Part shown: piece by piece, positions 14,845 through 23,814 of the stretch | How the letters are laid out: the number at the start of each line of letters is the position of its first letter | How positions within the stretch are numbered: the first letter of the stretch is position 1 | NCBI GenBank assembly: GCA_026991535.1 | Contig: JALXBH010000296.1 | Coordinates: 1-35,557, forward strand | Reading direction: 5' to 3' | Length of the DNA: 35,557 bases | Source: Calditrichia bacterium | GTDB lineage: Bacteria > Calditrichota > Calditrichia > Calditrichales > J004 | Translations under genes and position numbers: made by a program | Notes under the pieces: model-generated | What the model saw: the letters and a program-made list of their open reading frames with translations, nothing else | Told to the model about the DNA's origin: nothing | Database searches by the model: none

Positions 14845-16398
14845 ATGCTAAAATCTAAATCTTATTTCAAATTATCAGTTCTTTCTTTTCTCATTGTTGT
14901 TTTTCTGGGTACGGTTGTACCCGCTTTTGCTCAAAACGGGGATAGCAGTTCCGTGGTGGGCGCGGCCGTGGAAAACCAGGCGCAGGAGGCGCGGCAAGAG
15001 GCCGGGGAAGCCGTCCATGAAGCGGAAGGCGGCGAAAAAGTGGAGCTGGGCGAGGTGCTGCCCATCTGGAGCGCCATTCCCTTTGTCGGCATCCTGCTGT
15101 CCATAGCCCTGTTTCCCCTGCTGGCTCCCGGCTTTTGGCATCATCATTTCCCCAAGGTGTCCGCTTTTTGGGCTGTTTTGTTTGCCGTCCCATTTGTTTT
15201 TGTGTACGGACATGAGGGTGTGCACGAAATTTTGCATATCTATCTGGCGGATTATATACCCTTTATTATCCTGCTGTGGGGGCTGTTTACCGTTTCGGGG
15301 GGCATCCTGGTAAAGGGTACCCTGCGTGGCACACCGGCCATGAACCTTATCATGCTGTTGATCGGCACCCTGCTCTCTTCCATGATCGGCACCACCGGTT
15401 CGGCCATGGTGATGATCCGGCCCATGTTGCGGGCCAATGCCCATCGTAAAAACAAGGTTCATGTTTTTATCTTTTTTATCTTTCTGGTGGCCAATATCGG
15501 CGGATCGTTGACACCCCTGGGCGATCCCCCTCTTTTTCTGGGCTTTTTACACGGGGTGAGCTTCTTTTGGACCTTTACCCTGTTAAAGGAAATGGTCTTT
15601 GTGGCCGGTTTCCTGCTGATCATCTTTTTCCTGATCGATTCCTACAATTATAAAAAAGAGGGCGTGGTTGAGGATACCGAAAGCGAAGTGGAGCCGGTGC
15701 GCATCGAAGGCGGTCTTAATTTCCTGTTTCTGCTCGGTGTTATCGCCGGCGTTCTTTTCAGCGGTTTTGTTCATCTGGGTGAAGTGAGTATTTTTGGTGT
15801 TCATGTGGCCATTCAAAACATTGTCCGCGATGTCTGGATTGTAATTATGGGGCTGCTGTCGCTCAAAACAACCTCCAAGGCTATTCGCGAAGGCAATGAC
15901 TTCAACTGGTTTCCCATCCTGGAGGTGGCCTATCTGTTTGCCGGCATCTTTATGACCATTATTCCGGCCCTGGCTATTTTAAAAGCCGGGGAGCACGGCG
16001 CGCTGGCCTCGCTGGTGAAGGCTGTGGAAACCAATCATGATTATTTTTGGGTAACGGGGACACTGTCCAGCTTTTTGGATAACGCACCGACCTATTTAAC
16101 CTTTTTCAATACTGCCCTGGGTAGCCTGGGGCTTACGGAAGATCAGATACGCGTTGCCTTTGCCGCGGGCAATGTCAACGAACTGTATCCCGAGTTTATC
16201 CATCTGTTGACAGCTATTTCCCTGGGTGCCGTCTATATGGGGGCCAATACCTATATCGGAAACGCGCCGAACTTTATGGTAAAATCGATCTGCGAGGAAG
16301 CGGGAATCGAAATGCCCAGTTTCTTTGGTTACATCATCCGTTGGTCGTTACCAATTCTGATTCCGACATTTTTACTGGTAACCTTCTTCCTGCTATAA
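14845..16398 (+). CDS. Sodium:proton antiporter / ion transporter superfamily protein (NhaD/CitMHS-like)
   Basis: This is a polytopic inner-membrane protein of 517 residues with about 11-12 hydrophobic segments. It has an unusual cleavable-looking N-terminal signal ('VVFLGTVVPAFAQ') and an acidic extracytoplasmic stretch before the first helix ('AVENQAQEARQEAGEAVHEA'). Conserved-looking polar motifs inside membrane segments, 'GTTGSAMVMIRPML', 'GGSLTPLGDPPLFLGF', 'SFLDNAPTYLTFFN' and 'GANTYIGNAPNFMVK', match the ion-transporter superfamily branch annotated as Na+/H+ antiporter or putative citrate transporter, which also contains ArsB and NhaD. The start is ATG 14845, with GGAGG five bases upstream. 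An in-frame TTG at 14824 is less likely. The substrate cannot be settled from sequence. Confidence 0.82.
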   Translation: MLKSKSYFKLSVLSFLIVVFLGTVVPAFAQNGDSSSVVGAAVENQAQEARQEAGEAVHEAEGGEKVELGEVLPIWSAIPFVGILLSIALFPLLAPGFWHHHFPKVSAFWAVLFAVPFVFVYGHEGVHEILHIYLADYIPFIILLWGLFTVSGGILVKGTLRGTPAMNLIMLLIGTLLSSMIGTTGSAMVMIRPMLRANAHRKNKVHVFIFFIFLVANIGGSLTPLGDPPLFLGFLHGVSFFWTFTLLKEMVFVAGFLLIIFFLIDSYNYKKEGVVEDTESEVEPVRIEGGLNFLFLLGVIAGVLFSGFVHLGEVSIFGVHVAIQNIVRDVWIVIMGLLSLKTTSKAIREGNDFNWFPILEVAYLFAGIFMTIIPALAILKAGEHGALASLVKAVETNHDYFWVTGTLSSFLDNAPTYLTFFNTALGSLGLTEDQIRVAFAAGNVNELYPEFIHLLTAISLGAVYMGANTYIGNAPNFMVKSICEEAGIEMPSFFGYIIRWSLPILIPTFLLVTFFLL

Positions 16399-16442
16399 AG
16401 ATCATTTTTATCGTAGTTTAAAATTTCATAATTTCCCCGTCG

Positions 16443-18239
16443 ATGAAACCATTAGAAAAAACAACATCGGCGGGGATTTTTATTAATATCCTGCCTGAAA
16501 ATCTTGCCAATAAAATTGCCGCGGGCGAGGTGGTAGAACGGCCCGCATCCGTGGTTAAGGAACTGGTGGAAAACGCCATAGACGCTAAGGCGGAACAGAT
16601 TAAGGTCTTTATCGCCGAAGGGGGCAAAAAGCTCATCCAGGTGGTGGATGACGGAGAGGGGATCACCCAGGCCGATCTGCCGCTGGCTTTTGAGCGCCAT
16701 GCCACCAGCAAGATCAAAACGGGGCGTGACCTGGACGCCATAAACAGCCTGGGCTTTAGGGGCGAGGCTCTGCCCAGCATCGCTTCCGTATCCCGCGTGG
16801 AACTGAAAACCCGCCACAGGGATGACACCATCGGTTCCGTCCTGCGCATTGAGGGCGGTAAAAAAGCGGCGCTGAAACATACCGCCCATAACAAGGGCAC
16901 CAGTATCTCCGTGCAACAGCTTTTTTTTAACACGCCCGCCCGCCGTAAATTTTTAAAAAGCGATACGGCCGAAAATCAACGGATTATTGCCACACTCAAG
17001 CGCTTTGTGCTGGCCTGTCCGCGGATATCCTTTGAATTATGGCTGGATGGCAGGCAATACTTCTCCTTTAAAAAAGGGAATGTCCGTGAGCGCATTGCGG
17101 ATGTGTTTGGTCATGACATCGGCGAGCGTCTTATCGAAATGGACCACTCCCTGGCCGGCGTCCGGCTCCATGGCTTTATCGCCCCACCCGATCTGAAAAG
17201 AAAATCCCGTTCGCACCAACATCTGTTTCTGAACGGACGCCCCATTCAGGATCGTTCACTCTCCTATGCCATCTATCAGGGTTATGGCGAAACCTTAAAA
17301 GAAGGAGAACATCCTCTTTTTTGCCTTTATCTGACCCTGGACCCGTCATTGGTGGATGTGAATATTCACCCGACAAAGATGCAGGTACGTTTCAGTAATG
17401 ATCGCAGCCTCTATTACATGTTTCTTAACAGCGTCAGCCGTACCTTAAATAAAAGCGGCGCCCTGCCGTCGATAACGCTGGATGGCAGCGCCCAGGCGGC
17501 GGTTATTGCCGGCATGTCCGCGGGGGAAGAAGAAAAAGGGAAATCCGGCAGGAAAGAGAGGCCGGCCCCTCTGCCTGCCCGAAAGAAGAAAAACGCCCAA
17601 CAACTCTCGCTGGCCTATTTTGGCGGGAAAGAAAATGTGGAGAAGACCGGTGGGGGGCAACATGGCCACTCCGGGGAACATCACCGTTTTTGGCAATTAC
17701 ATGGCAGCTTTGTGCTGTCCGAAATCAAAAGCGGCCTGGTAATTATCGATCAGCATCTGGCCCATGCGCGTATTTTATATGAAGACACCCTGTCCAGGCT
17801 CAATGCCGGTCAGCCGTCGGGGGGGCAAAAACTGCTCTTTCCGCAAAAGATTACCCTGGCCCTTGATGATTTTTTGGTGTTTAAGGATATCAACGGTTAT
17901 CTGGAAAAGATCGGTTTTTTAATCCGCGTGTTCAGCGGCAATACCATCGTGATCGAGGAGATGCCCGCCGATGTAAAGATAGGCCGGGAAAGCCAGATAT
18001 TGCTGGACATTATTGACTATTATAAAAACGCCCCCCATGGACAGATGCGGCATACGGAAAAAATAGCCGCCGCCTTTGCCTTTAAAAACGCCTATAAAAC
18101 CGGCGAGGTTTTAAGCGAAGCACAAATGCATGCCCTGGTGGATCAGCTGTTTGCCTGTGAAACGCCTTTTTACGCACCCAATGGCAAACCCGCGATCATC
18201 TCCATGGATATCGAAGAATTGAAGGCCAGATTCCGTTGA
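16443..18239 (+). CDS. mutL: DNA mismatch repair protein MutL, nuclease-deficient type
   Basis: MutL is the ATP-dependent matchmaker between mismatch-bound MutS and downstream repair enzymes. The N-terminal GHKL ATPase is intact ('NIAAGEVVERPASV'-like region reading 'KIAAGEVVERPASVVKEL', 'DDGEGI', 'RHATSKI', 'SLGFRGEALPSIASV') and the transducer domain ends with 'VDVNIHPTKMQVRF'. A charged linker (about 350-420) leads to the C-terminal dimerisation domain. There the endonuclease motif is degenerate: 'DQHLAHARILYE' (436-447) has Ala442 in place of the first catalytic Glu, and the metal-site CPHGRP is 'APNGKP' (578-583). Strand nicking is therefore not expected, as in Bacteroidetes-type MutL. 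598 residues; ATG 16443 has only a weak ribosome-binding site. The stop overlaps miaA. Confidence 0.95.
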   Translation: MKPLEKTTSAGIFINILPENLANKIAAGEVVERPASVVKELVENAIDAKAEQIKVFIAEGGKKLIQVVDDGEGITQADLPLAFERHATSKIKTGRDLDAINSLGFRGEALPSIASVSRVELKTRHRDDTIGSVLRIEGGKKAALKHTAHNKGTSISVQQLFFNTPARRKFLKSDTAENQRIIATLKRFVLACPRISFELWLDGRQYFSFKKGNVRERIADVFGHDIGERLIEMDHSLAGVRLHGFIAPPDLKRKSRSHQHLFLNGRPIQDRSLSYAIYQGYGETLKEGEHPLFCLYLTLDPSLVDVNIHPTKMQVRFSNDRSLYYMFLNSVSRTLNKSGALPSITLDGSAQAAVIAGMSAGEEEKGKSGRKERPAPLPARKKKNAQQLSLAYFGGKENVEKTGGGQHGHSGEHHRFWQLHGSFVLSEIKSGLVIIDQHLAHARILYEDTLSRLNAGQPSGGQKLLFPQKITLALDDFLVFKDINGYLEKIGFLIRVFSGNTIVIEEMPADVKIGRESQILLDIIDYYKNAPHGQMRHTEKIAAAFAFKNAYKTGEVLSEAQMHALVDQLFACETPFYAPNGKPAIISMDIEELKARFR

Positions 18240-19147
18240 GCGTGCCGGTGATCATCCTTGCCGGGCCTACCGCCGTGGGTAAAAGTGAACTGGCCCTGAA
18301 ACTGGCGCGGCTTCTTGATGCCGAAATTATTTCCGCCGACTCCCGCCAGTTATACAAGGGGCTTGATATTGGCACTGCCAAACCCAGCCGCGAAGAACTG
18401 CAAAGTGTACCCCATCATTTTATAGATATTCTGCCACCCGACCGGCCCTTTAACGCGGGACTGTTTCAAAAACAGGCGCGTGACATTATAAACGGCCTGT
18501 TGCGACAGGGCAGGGGGGCGGTGGTTTGTGGCGGAACGGGCCTGTATATCCGCGCCCTGCTCAAGGGGATGATCCCGCTGGATATCGATACTGGCGCTTA
18601 CAGGGAGGAACTTTCCCGCGAACTGGAGACACGCGGAACCGAAGTGCTTTTCCGCGAGCTGGCCACGGTGGACCCGGAGTCGGCCGGGCGCATTAAAGCG
18701 ACCGACGCCCGGCGCATTACCCGTGCGCTGGAAATATACCGGGCCAGCGGTAAAACGCTCAGCTACTGGCTTAAACAGCCCCAGACGCCCGCCGCTTTTC
18801 CCTATAGCTATTTTGCCCTGACCCGTCCCCGTGAGGAGTTGTACGAACGTATTAACCGACGGGTGCGCAAAATGCTGCGCATGGGCCTGGTGGAAGAGGT
18901 GCGGGCTCTGGTGGAACAGGGTTATGCCGGGGAAAACGCTCTTAATACCGTAGGCTACAAGGAGGTCGTCGCCTATCTCGATTCTCGCATATCCCACGAT
19001 GAGATGGTGGCGCTTATTCAACGCAACAGCCGGCGCTACGCCAAGCGTCAGATGACCTGGTTCCGCAAGGAAAGTGAAATAATCTGGCTGGAGGCCGGCC
19101 GGGAGAACCTGGTTGAGGAAATCCGGCATCATTGCGACTCCGCTTAG
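18236..19147 (+). CDS. miaA: tRNA dimethylallyltransferase
   Basis: MiaA transfers a dimethylallyl group to N6 of A37 in tRNAs reading codons that begin with U. The 303-residue protein shows the P-loop 'GPTAVGKSELAL', 'SADSRQLYKGLDIGTAKP', 'VPHHFIDI', 'GGTGLYIRALL' and the C-terminal 'NTVGYKEVVAYL' and 'RRYAKRQMTWFRKE', all family signatures. The TTG start at 18236 overlaps the mutL stop, so the two are translationally coupled. A GTG at 18242 is an alternative start. The mutL-miaA order is common in bacteria. Confidence 0.96.
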   Translation: MSVPVIILAGPTAVGKSELALKLARLLDAEIISADSRQLYKGLDIGTAKPSREELQSVPHHFIDILPPDRPFNAGLFQKQARDIINGLLRQGRGAVVCGGTGLYIRALLKGMIPLDIDTGAYREELSRELETRGTEVLFRELATVDPESAGRIKATDARRITRALEIYRASGKTLSYWLKQPQTPAAFPYSYFALTRPREELYERINRRVRKMLRMGLVEEVRALVEQGYAGENALNTVGYKEVVAYLDSRISHDEMVALIQRNSRRYAKRQMTWFRKESEIIWLEAGRENLVEEIRHHCDSA

Positions 19148-19198
19148 TGTTGCGCCATGTTGTTTCCCGTGGGATATTCCTGCCCGTATCGTCCGTCT

Positions 19199-19224
19199 AA
19201 ACCTAAAATTTGGTTTATTTTTTC
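19199..19224 (+). terminator. Possible weak terminator after miaA
   Basis: AAACC (19199-19203) and GGTTT (19212-19216) form a short stem with an AT-rich loop, followed by ATTTTTT. The stem has only five base pairs, two of them GC, so termination would be inefficient. Position just after the mutL-miaA unit is the main support. Confidence 0.25.
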
Positions 19225-19431
19225 TCCGCTTCCAACAGATGCCCGCGGGCGGGATGTTACCAAAACCTTTTAACCATTCATATAAATTCCAAATCCCGTG
19301 ATTCACCGTTTCCCTTTTTGCCAAAATATCTATGCCTTTACGTGATGAATTTCATCTGACCGCGCCCGAGTAATAGAGGGGATCAATTTAGCCGATTCTG
19401 TGCAGTCTGCATGGGTGATTTAAGTCGCTAA

Positions 19432-19467
19432 TTCCGTGTCCGAATAGTATTTAGAAAGAATACGGAA
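19432..19467 (+). promoter_or_regulatory. Inverted repeat that could mask the pilB ribosome-binding site
   Basis: TTCCGT (19432-19437) is the exact reverse complement of ACGGAA (19462-19467), with 24 bases between. The second arm contains the only purine-rich GGA near the ATG at 19473 (about 6 bases spacing), so the folded leader would hide the ribosome-binding site. Whether the hairpin forms is not known. Confidence 0.3.
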
Positions 19468-19472
19468 AAACT

Positions 19473-21794
19473 ATGGACATCACAGATAAGTTACCTTTTG
19501 AGGACAGTTGGCTGGCCCGGGCCTTTGTCTACTACAAGGTTATCGATAAATCCCTGGCCGAGGAGCTGGCCTATCGCTACTCCGATCAGCGTTATTTTTA
19601 TGATATTTTAACAAATAACAATTTTCTTAATGCCAATGAGATCCGGCAGTTTGTAAAGATTGCCCTGCAAATACCCGGTGTAAACCTGGATAAGGTGGAT
19701 GCCGAGCAGGAGGTGCTGGAGCTTATTCCCGAGGAGGTTTGTCAACGGTACGGCCTGCTTGGTTTGCAAATGAACAAGACCCATATTGCCGTTGCTTTTT
19801 CCAACCCCTTTAACCTTGACGCGGAAAATGAGATTGAATATATCTCCGGGCGCTATGTAAAAAAGTTTTACGCGCCGCTACAGGTGATCAGCCGTAAGCT
19901 GAACGAGTATTACTCGCCGGAAGAGATCATCACTTCCCTGGTGAAGTCGAATATCGACCATAAGAGTATCCGTTTTGCCGGAGATATCGGTATGGATAAT
20001 GACGCGCCGGTGATAAAGCTGGTGAATCAGATTGTCAGCGATTCCATTACCAAGGAGACCTCGGATATACATATCGAGCCCAAGGAAAAAGTTGTGTTGG
20101 TGCGTTTCCGCATAGACGGCGTGTTGCGCAACGAACTGGAAATACCGCGCTCCCTGCACCCGGCCCTGGTCAGCCGTATTAAAATCATCTCCAACCTGAA
20201 TATTGCCGAAAGCCGCAAACCGCAGGATGGCAAGGCTAAGGTATTTATCGATGACATGGATTTTGATTTGCGCGTCTCCATTTTGCCGACCAGCTATGGC
20301 GAAAAGGTGGTGATCCGTATCCTGGATAAGCGCAAGGCCTCCCTGTCGCTCGATCAGTTGGGCATACAGGGATATAACCGCACCCAACTGGAAAAATGTT
20401 TCGGTTTTAAGCAGGGTATGGTGTTGGTTACCGGACCCACGGGATCCGGTAAAAGCACCACCCTATATGCGGCCATAAACCGCATCCGCTCCACCACCAA
20501 CAATATCCTGACTATTGAAGACCCGATAGAATATATGTTCGAGGGGATCAATCAGGTTCAGGTAAACGAGAAGGCCGGTGTTACTTTTGCCAGCGCTCTG
20601 CGCAGCTTTTTACGGCAAGACCCGGATGTGATCCTCGTTGGGGAAATTCGTGACGAGGAAACCGCCGAGATAAGCGTGCAGGCCTCTCTGACCGGACACC
20701 TGGTACTCAGCACTCTGCATACCAATGATACCTTTACCACCGTTACGCGCCTTAAGGACATGGGTGTGGATAAATTTAAAATTACCGAAGCGGTTCAGGC
20801 AGTTATCGCCCAACGTCTGGTACGCCGTTTATGTCCCCATTGCAAAACCGAGGTTCAGCAAAGCGACATTGATGAAAAGCTCCTGAGAATGTTGAGTCGC
20901 TTTTCCGAGAAGCCTGCGATTTACGAACCCAAGGGCTGCGCCCATTGCGGATATGTGGGCTATAAGGGACGCATAGGCGTCTATGAAATTCTGGTATTGG
21001 ATAATGCTCTGCGTGAGCTGATTACCGCGGATGCTTCCGTGCAAAGCATGCGCAAGGCGGCCAAGGGCAGTGGTTTCCGCAACCTGTTTGAGGATGCGCT
21101 CAATCTTGTAGCCACGGGCGTTACGGACTACAATGAAATCGTACGGGTCGTTAATCCGGTCAGTTCCCGATCCCCAAGGGAGAAAGAGCCGGATGTTGCT
21201 CCAACGCCGGCCCCTCCGGTAGTACCGGAAGGAGAAAAACTGAAGCTGAATATCTCCGAAGAGGAGACACAGAGCAAAGGAGAGGCCAAGCCGACGCCGA
21301 CGGCAGAGAGCCGCCCGCCCGCTCCGTCCGCCGCCCATAAGCCGGCAAAGATTCTTATTACCGATGACGCGCCTCAAACGCGTATGCTGGTGTCGAAGAT
21401 CATAGAAAAAATGACGCCCTGGGAAGTGATGGAGGCCGAGGATGGGGAAAAGGCCCTGGAAGTGATTTCCGGAGAAAAGCCGGATTTAATTGTTTTAGAC
21501 ATCATGATGCCCAACATGGACGGCTATGAACTGTTGCAGGAACTGAAGTCCAATCCGGAATATGAGCATATACCGGTGTTGATTTTTACGGCGCTTAAAA
21601 CGCCCAAAAGCGAGCAAAAGGTATACGAACTGGGCGCGGACGGTTTTTTGGTAAAGCCCATAGAGCCCAAGCGCATGGTGGAACAGATCAAGAAAGCGCT
21701 GGAACGACGGCGAATTGTCAGCTCACAGCCCCTGTTGCAAAACGTGGCGGTTGTGGAGAGCGAAGAGGAAGAGATAGAACTACAGCTAATGTGA
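19473..21794 (+). CDS. pilB: Type IV pilus assembly ATPase (PilB/GspE type) fused to a C-terminal receiver domain
   Basis: This hexameric ATPase powers pilus extension at the inner-membrane platform. It has 773 residues: an N-terminal T2SSE_N/MshEN-type domain (about 1-150); the ATPase core with Walker A 'GPTGSGKST' (about 321-329), an Asp box near 'TIEDPIEYMFEG', Walker B 'DPDVILVGEIRDEET' and His box 'GHLVLSTLHTND'; then a four-cysteine zinc motif ('CPHC' and 'CAHC'). After the normal end (about residue 570) come a Pro/Glu-rich linker and a complete response-regulator receiver ('ITDDAP', phospho-acceptor D676 in 'VLDIMMPNMDG', 'FTALK', 'VKPIEP'). Extension is thus probably controlled by phosphorylation. 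The protein ends in an acidic tail. It is the first gene of the pilus operon. Confidence 0.92.
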   Translation: MDITDKLPFEDSWLARAFVYYKVIDKSLAEELAYRYSDQRYFYDILTNNNFLNANEIRQFVKIALQIPGVNLDKVDAEQEVLELIPEEVCQRYGLLGLQMNKTHIAVAFSNPFNLDAENEIEYISGRYVKKFYAPLQVISRKLNEYYSPEEIITSLVKSNIDHKSIRFAGDIGMDNDAPVIKLVNQIVSDSITKETSDIHIEPKEKVVLVRFRIDGVLRNELEIPRSLHPALVSRIKIISNLNIAESRKPQDGKAKVFIDDMDFDLRVSILPTSYGEKVVIRILDKRKASLSLDQLGIQGYNRTQLEKCFGFKQGMVLVTGPTGSGKSTTLYAAINRIRSTTNNILTIEDPIEYMFEGINQVQVNEKAGVTFASALRSFLRQDPDVILVGEIRDEETAEISVQASLTGHLVLSTLHTNDTFTTVTRLKDMGVDKFKITEAVQAVIAQRLVRRLCPHCKTEVQQSDIDEKLLRMLSRFSEKPAIYEPKGCAHCGYVGYKGRIGVYEILVLDNALRELITADASVQSMRKAAKGSGFRNLFEDALNLVATGVTDYNEIVRVVNPVSSRSPREKEPDVAPTPAPPVVPEGEKLKLNISEEETQSKGEAKPTPTAESRPPAPSAAHKPAKILITDDAPQTRMLVSKIIEKMTPWEVMEAEDGEKALEVISGEKPDLIVLDIMMPNMDGYELLQELKSNPEYEHIPVLIFTALKTPKSEQKVYELGADGFLVKPIEPKRMVEQIKKALERRRIVSSQPLLQNVAVVESEEEEIELQLM

Positions 21795-21800
21795 GGACGC

Positions 21801-22565
21801 ATGGTAGGTTTTATAATATTTATTCTCGGTTTGTCCATCGGCTCCTTTCTAAATGTTGTCGTTTACCGCCTGCCGGGAGCAAAGTCCCTGTGGAGTCCGG
21901 GGTCCACCTGTACGTCCTGCGGTAAGCCCATAGCCTTTTATGATAATATTCCCGTGCTGAGCTATCTGATATTAAGGGGAAAATGCCGCCACTGCCGGGC
22001 GCCTATTTCCCCGCGTTATCCGCTGGTGGAGCTGGTAACGGCGTTGTTGTTTTTAATCGTCTACAAACATACGGGTCTCTCCCTGTATCTGCTTCTTTAT
22101 CTGACCTTTCTATGCTTTATGATCAGTATCGCCCTTATTGATTTAGAGACGGGTCTGATTTTGGACAAGCAACTGTTGCTGCTGTTGCTGACGGGGGTAG
22201 TTTTGAACCTGTATCTCTCCTTTATCCCCTGGCGGGCCGCCCTGATTGGCATGGCGACCGGAGCGGGTGTCATGTTTTTTATTGCCCTGCTGGGGAAAGT
22301 GATGCTAAAAAAAGAAAGCCTGGGGTTGGGTGATGTAAAATTTGCCGGCGTGGCCGGATTTTTTTTAGGGGCATTGCCCACGCTGGCAGCTTCCTATATC
22401 GGCTTTTTATTGGCCTTTATTATCATATTGGCGGCCAAGGCTCTGCATAAAACCGTTCCCCGGCATATTCCCCTGGGGCCTTTTCTGGCCGGGGGCTTTT
22501 TCCTTTTCCTTTTGTGGGGAAATGAAATCGGTGCCCTTTACATAAGTTTGCTCCAACCGAGGTGA
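21801..22565 (+). CDS. pilD: Type IV prepilin leader peptidase/N-methyltransferase
   Basis: PilD cleaves the short basic leader of prepilins after Gly and methylates the new N terminus. The 254-residue polytopic protein has the cytoplasmic cysteine-rich loop with two CxxC pairs ('CTSC' and 'CRHC'), the flanking 'GSFLNVVVYRLP', 'NIPVLSYL' and 'SPRYPLVEL', and the two catalytic aspartates in 'ALIDLETGLILD' and 'GLGDVK'. It lies six bases after pilB and four before pilC. Its substrates are the pilins encoded at 23830-25077. Confidence 0.94.
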   Translation: MVGFIIFILGLSIGSFLNVVVYRLPGAKSLWSPGSTCTSCGKPIAFYDNIPVLSYLILRGKCRHCRAPISPRYPLVELVTALLFLIVYKHTGLSLYLLLYLTFLCFMISIALIDLETGLILDKQLLLLLLTGVVLNLYLSFIPWRAALIGMATGAGVMFFIALLGKVMLKKESLGLGDVKFAGVAGFFLGALPTLAASYIGFLLAFIIILAAKALHKTVPRHIPLGPFLAGGFFLFLLWGNEIGALYISLLQPR

Positions 22566-22568
22566 TCC

Positions 22569-23768
22569 ATGCCCAATTTTAAATATAAGGCTATCAATAG
22601 CGAAGGTAAAACCGTGGAAAGCGTAATCCTGGCCGCGGATCAGAAAGTGGTGCTCAGGCAGCTGCAAAAGCTGAAAATGACGCCGGTTTCCATAACGATA
22701 TATAATGAAAAGAAGAAGGTGAGAACAAGCAATAAGCGTGTGGATGTTAAATCCATACTTATGTTCACCAAACAGCTTTTCACGTTGCTTAAGGCGGGCA
22801 TTCCCATAGTAACCTGCCTGAAGGTGATCGGCGAACAATCCGAGGAGCCGGGGTTTAAGCAGATGGTGGGCGCCATCACTTCGGATATCGAAGCAGGCAG
22901 CAAGCTCTCCGATGCCCTGGCCCAGTTCCCCAAGGCCTTTCCGCCCCTCTATGTTAACTCCGTCCGGGTGGGCGAGGTGAGCGGTACCCTGGAAGACACC
23001 CTGGAACAACTTGGCACCTTTATGGAAGAGGATGATAAAATCCGCAAGGCTGTTAAAAAAGCTCTGCGCTATCCCTCCTTTGTGATGGTGGGGCTTGCCG
23101 GTGCTTTTGTGGTTTTTACGACCCTGGTCATTCCCAATTTTATGCCCTTGTTCGAAATGAGCGGACAGGAGATGCCTTTTCCCACCAGGGTTTTAATGGG
23201 TTTTTATTATCTGTTTACCGATTACGGTCTGCTTTTAGCCGTCGGCCTGGCGATGCTGGGCATGGCCCTGGCCGCCTATTTTAAAACACCGGCGGGCAGG
23301 TACAATCTTGATCTGCTGCGTTTGAAACTGCCCATTATGGGCAAATTGGTACGTAAATTGAATATCTCGCGTTTTGCCAAGCTGCTTTACACCATGAACA
23401 GTACGGGAATCTCCATTCTGCGCTCATTCGAAATCATTCAGGATACCATGGATAACCAGGTTTATAAAAAAGAGGTGGAAGGCATACGCGACCGTGTCAG
23501 CATGGGGGAGTCCATTGCCCAGGCTATAAAGCAAAGCAGCTATTTTGATAATCTGCTTATTATCATGGTCAATATCGGCGAACGTTCCGGCTCTTTGGAT
23601 GATATGCTGGGCAACGTTTCCGAGCACTATTACCGCGAGGTAGGGGAGACGGTGGAGAATCTGACTTCGATGATCGAGCCTGTGGTTACTGTTGTGTTGG
23701 GTATAATGATGTTGTTTTTCGCATTGGCCATTTTCTTACCAATGTGGGGTATGATAAACGCCTTTTAG
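22569..23768 (+). CDS. pilC: Type IV pilus inner-membrane platform protein
   Basis: PilC (GspF family) is the inner-membrane platform on which pilins are inserted and extracted by PilB and PilT. The 399-residue protein has the standard start 'FKYKAINSEGKTVES', two homologous GspF domains (about 65-190 and 270-390; 'FTKQLFTLLKAGIPIV' and 'FAKLLYTMNSTGISIL' are the repeats of the same element) and three transmembrane segments, the last at the C terminus ('VVTVVLGIMMLFFALAIFLP'). Usual length for the family. Confidence 0.94.
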   Translation: MPNFKYKAINSEGKTVESVILAADQKVVLRQLQKLKMTPVSITIYNEKKKVRTSNKRVDVKSILMFTKQLFTLLKAGIPIVTCLKVIGEQSEEPGFKQMVGAITSDIEAGSKLSDALAQFPKAFPPLYVNSVRVGEVSGTLEDTLEQLGTFMEEDDKIRKAVKKALRYPSFVMVGLAGAFVVFTTLVIPNFMPLFEMSGQEMPFPTRVLMGFYYLFTDYGLLLAVGLAMLGMALAAYFKTPAGRYNLDLLRLKLPIMGKLVRKLNISRFAKLLYTMNSTGISILRSFEIIQDTMDNQVYKKEVEGIRDRVSMGESIAQAIKQSSYFDNLLIIMVNIGERSGSLDDMLGNVSEHYYREVGETVENLTSMIEPVVTVVLGIMMLFFALAIFLPMWGMINAF

Positions 23769-23814
23769 GTTTTTGCTCCGAAAAAGAGATGTAAAGCATA
23801 GCTAACCAAAAATA

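Larger units (their letters stand above)
19148..19472. other. 325-bp non-coding spacer before the type IV pilus operon
   Basis: This is the only stretch above 300 bases without a convincing gene. It contains a weak AT-rich hairpin followed by a T-run near 19199-19224 (possible miaA terminator), a 10-base perfect palindrome GCCCGCGGGC near 19242, and an inverted repeat just before the pilB start. Short open frames in it have no recognisable product. No clear -35/-10 pair, sigma-54 site or known riboswitch was recognised, although this is where the pilus operon promoter should lie. Confidence 0.5.

Noticed and set aside
19113-19301. Open frame of 62 codons in the spacer after miaA
   Set aside because: It overlaps the miaA end, has no ribosome-binding site and no recognisable sequence features.
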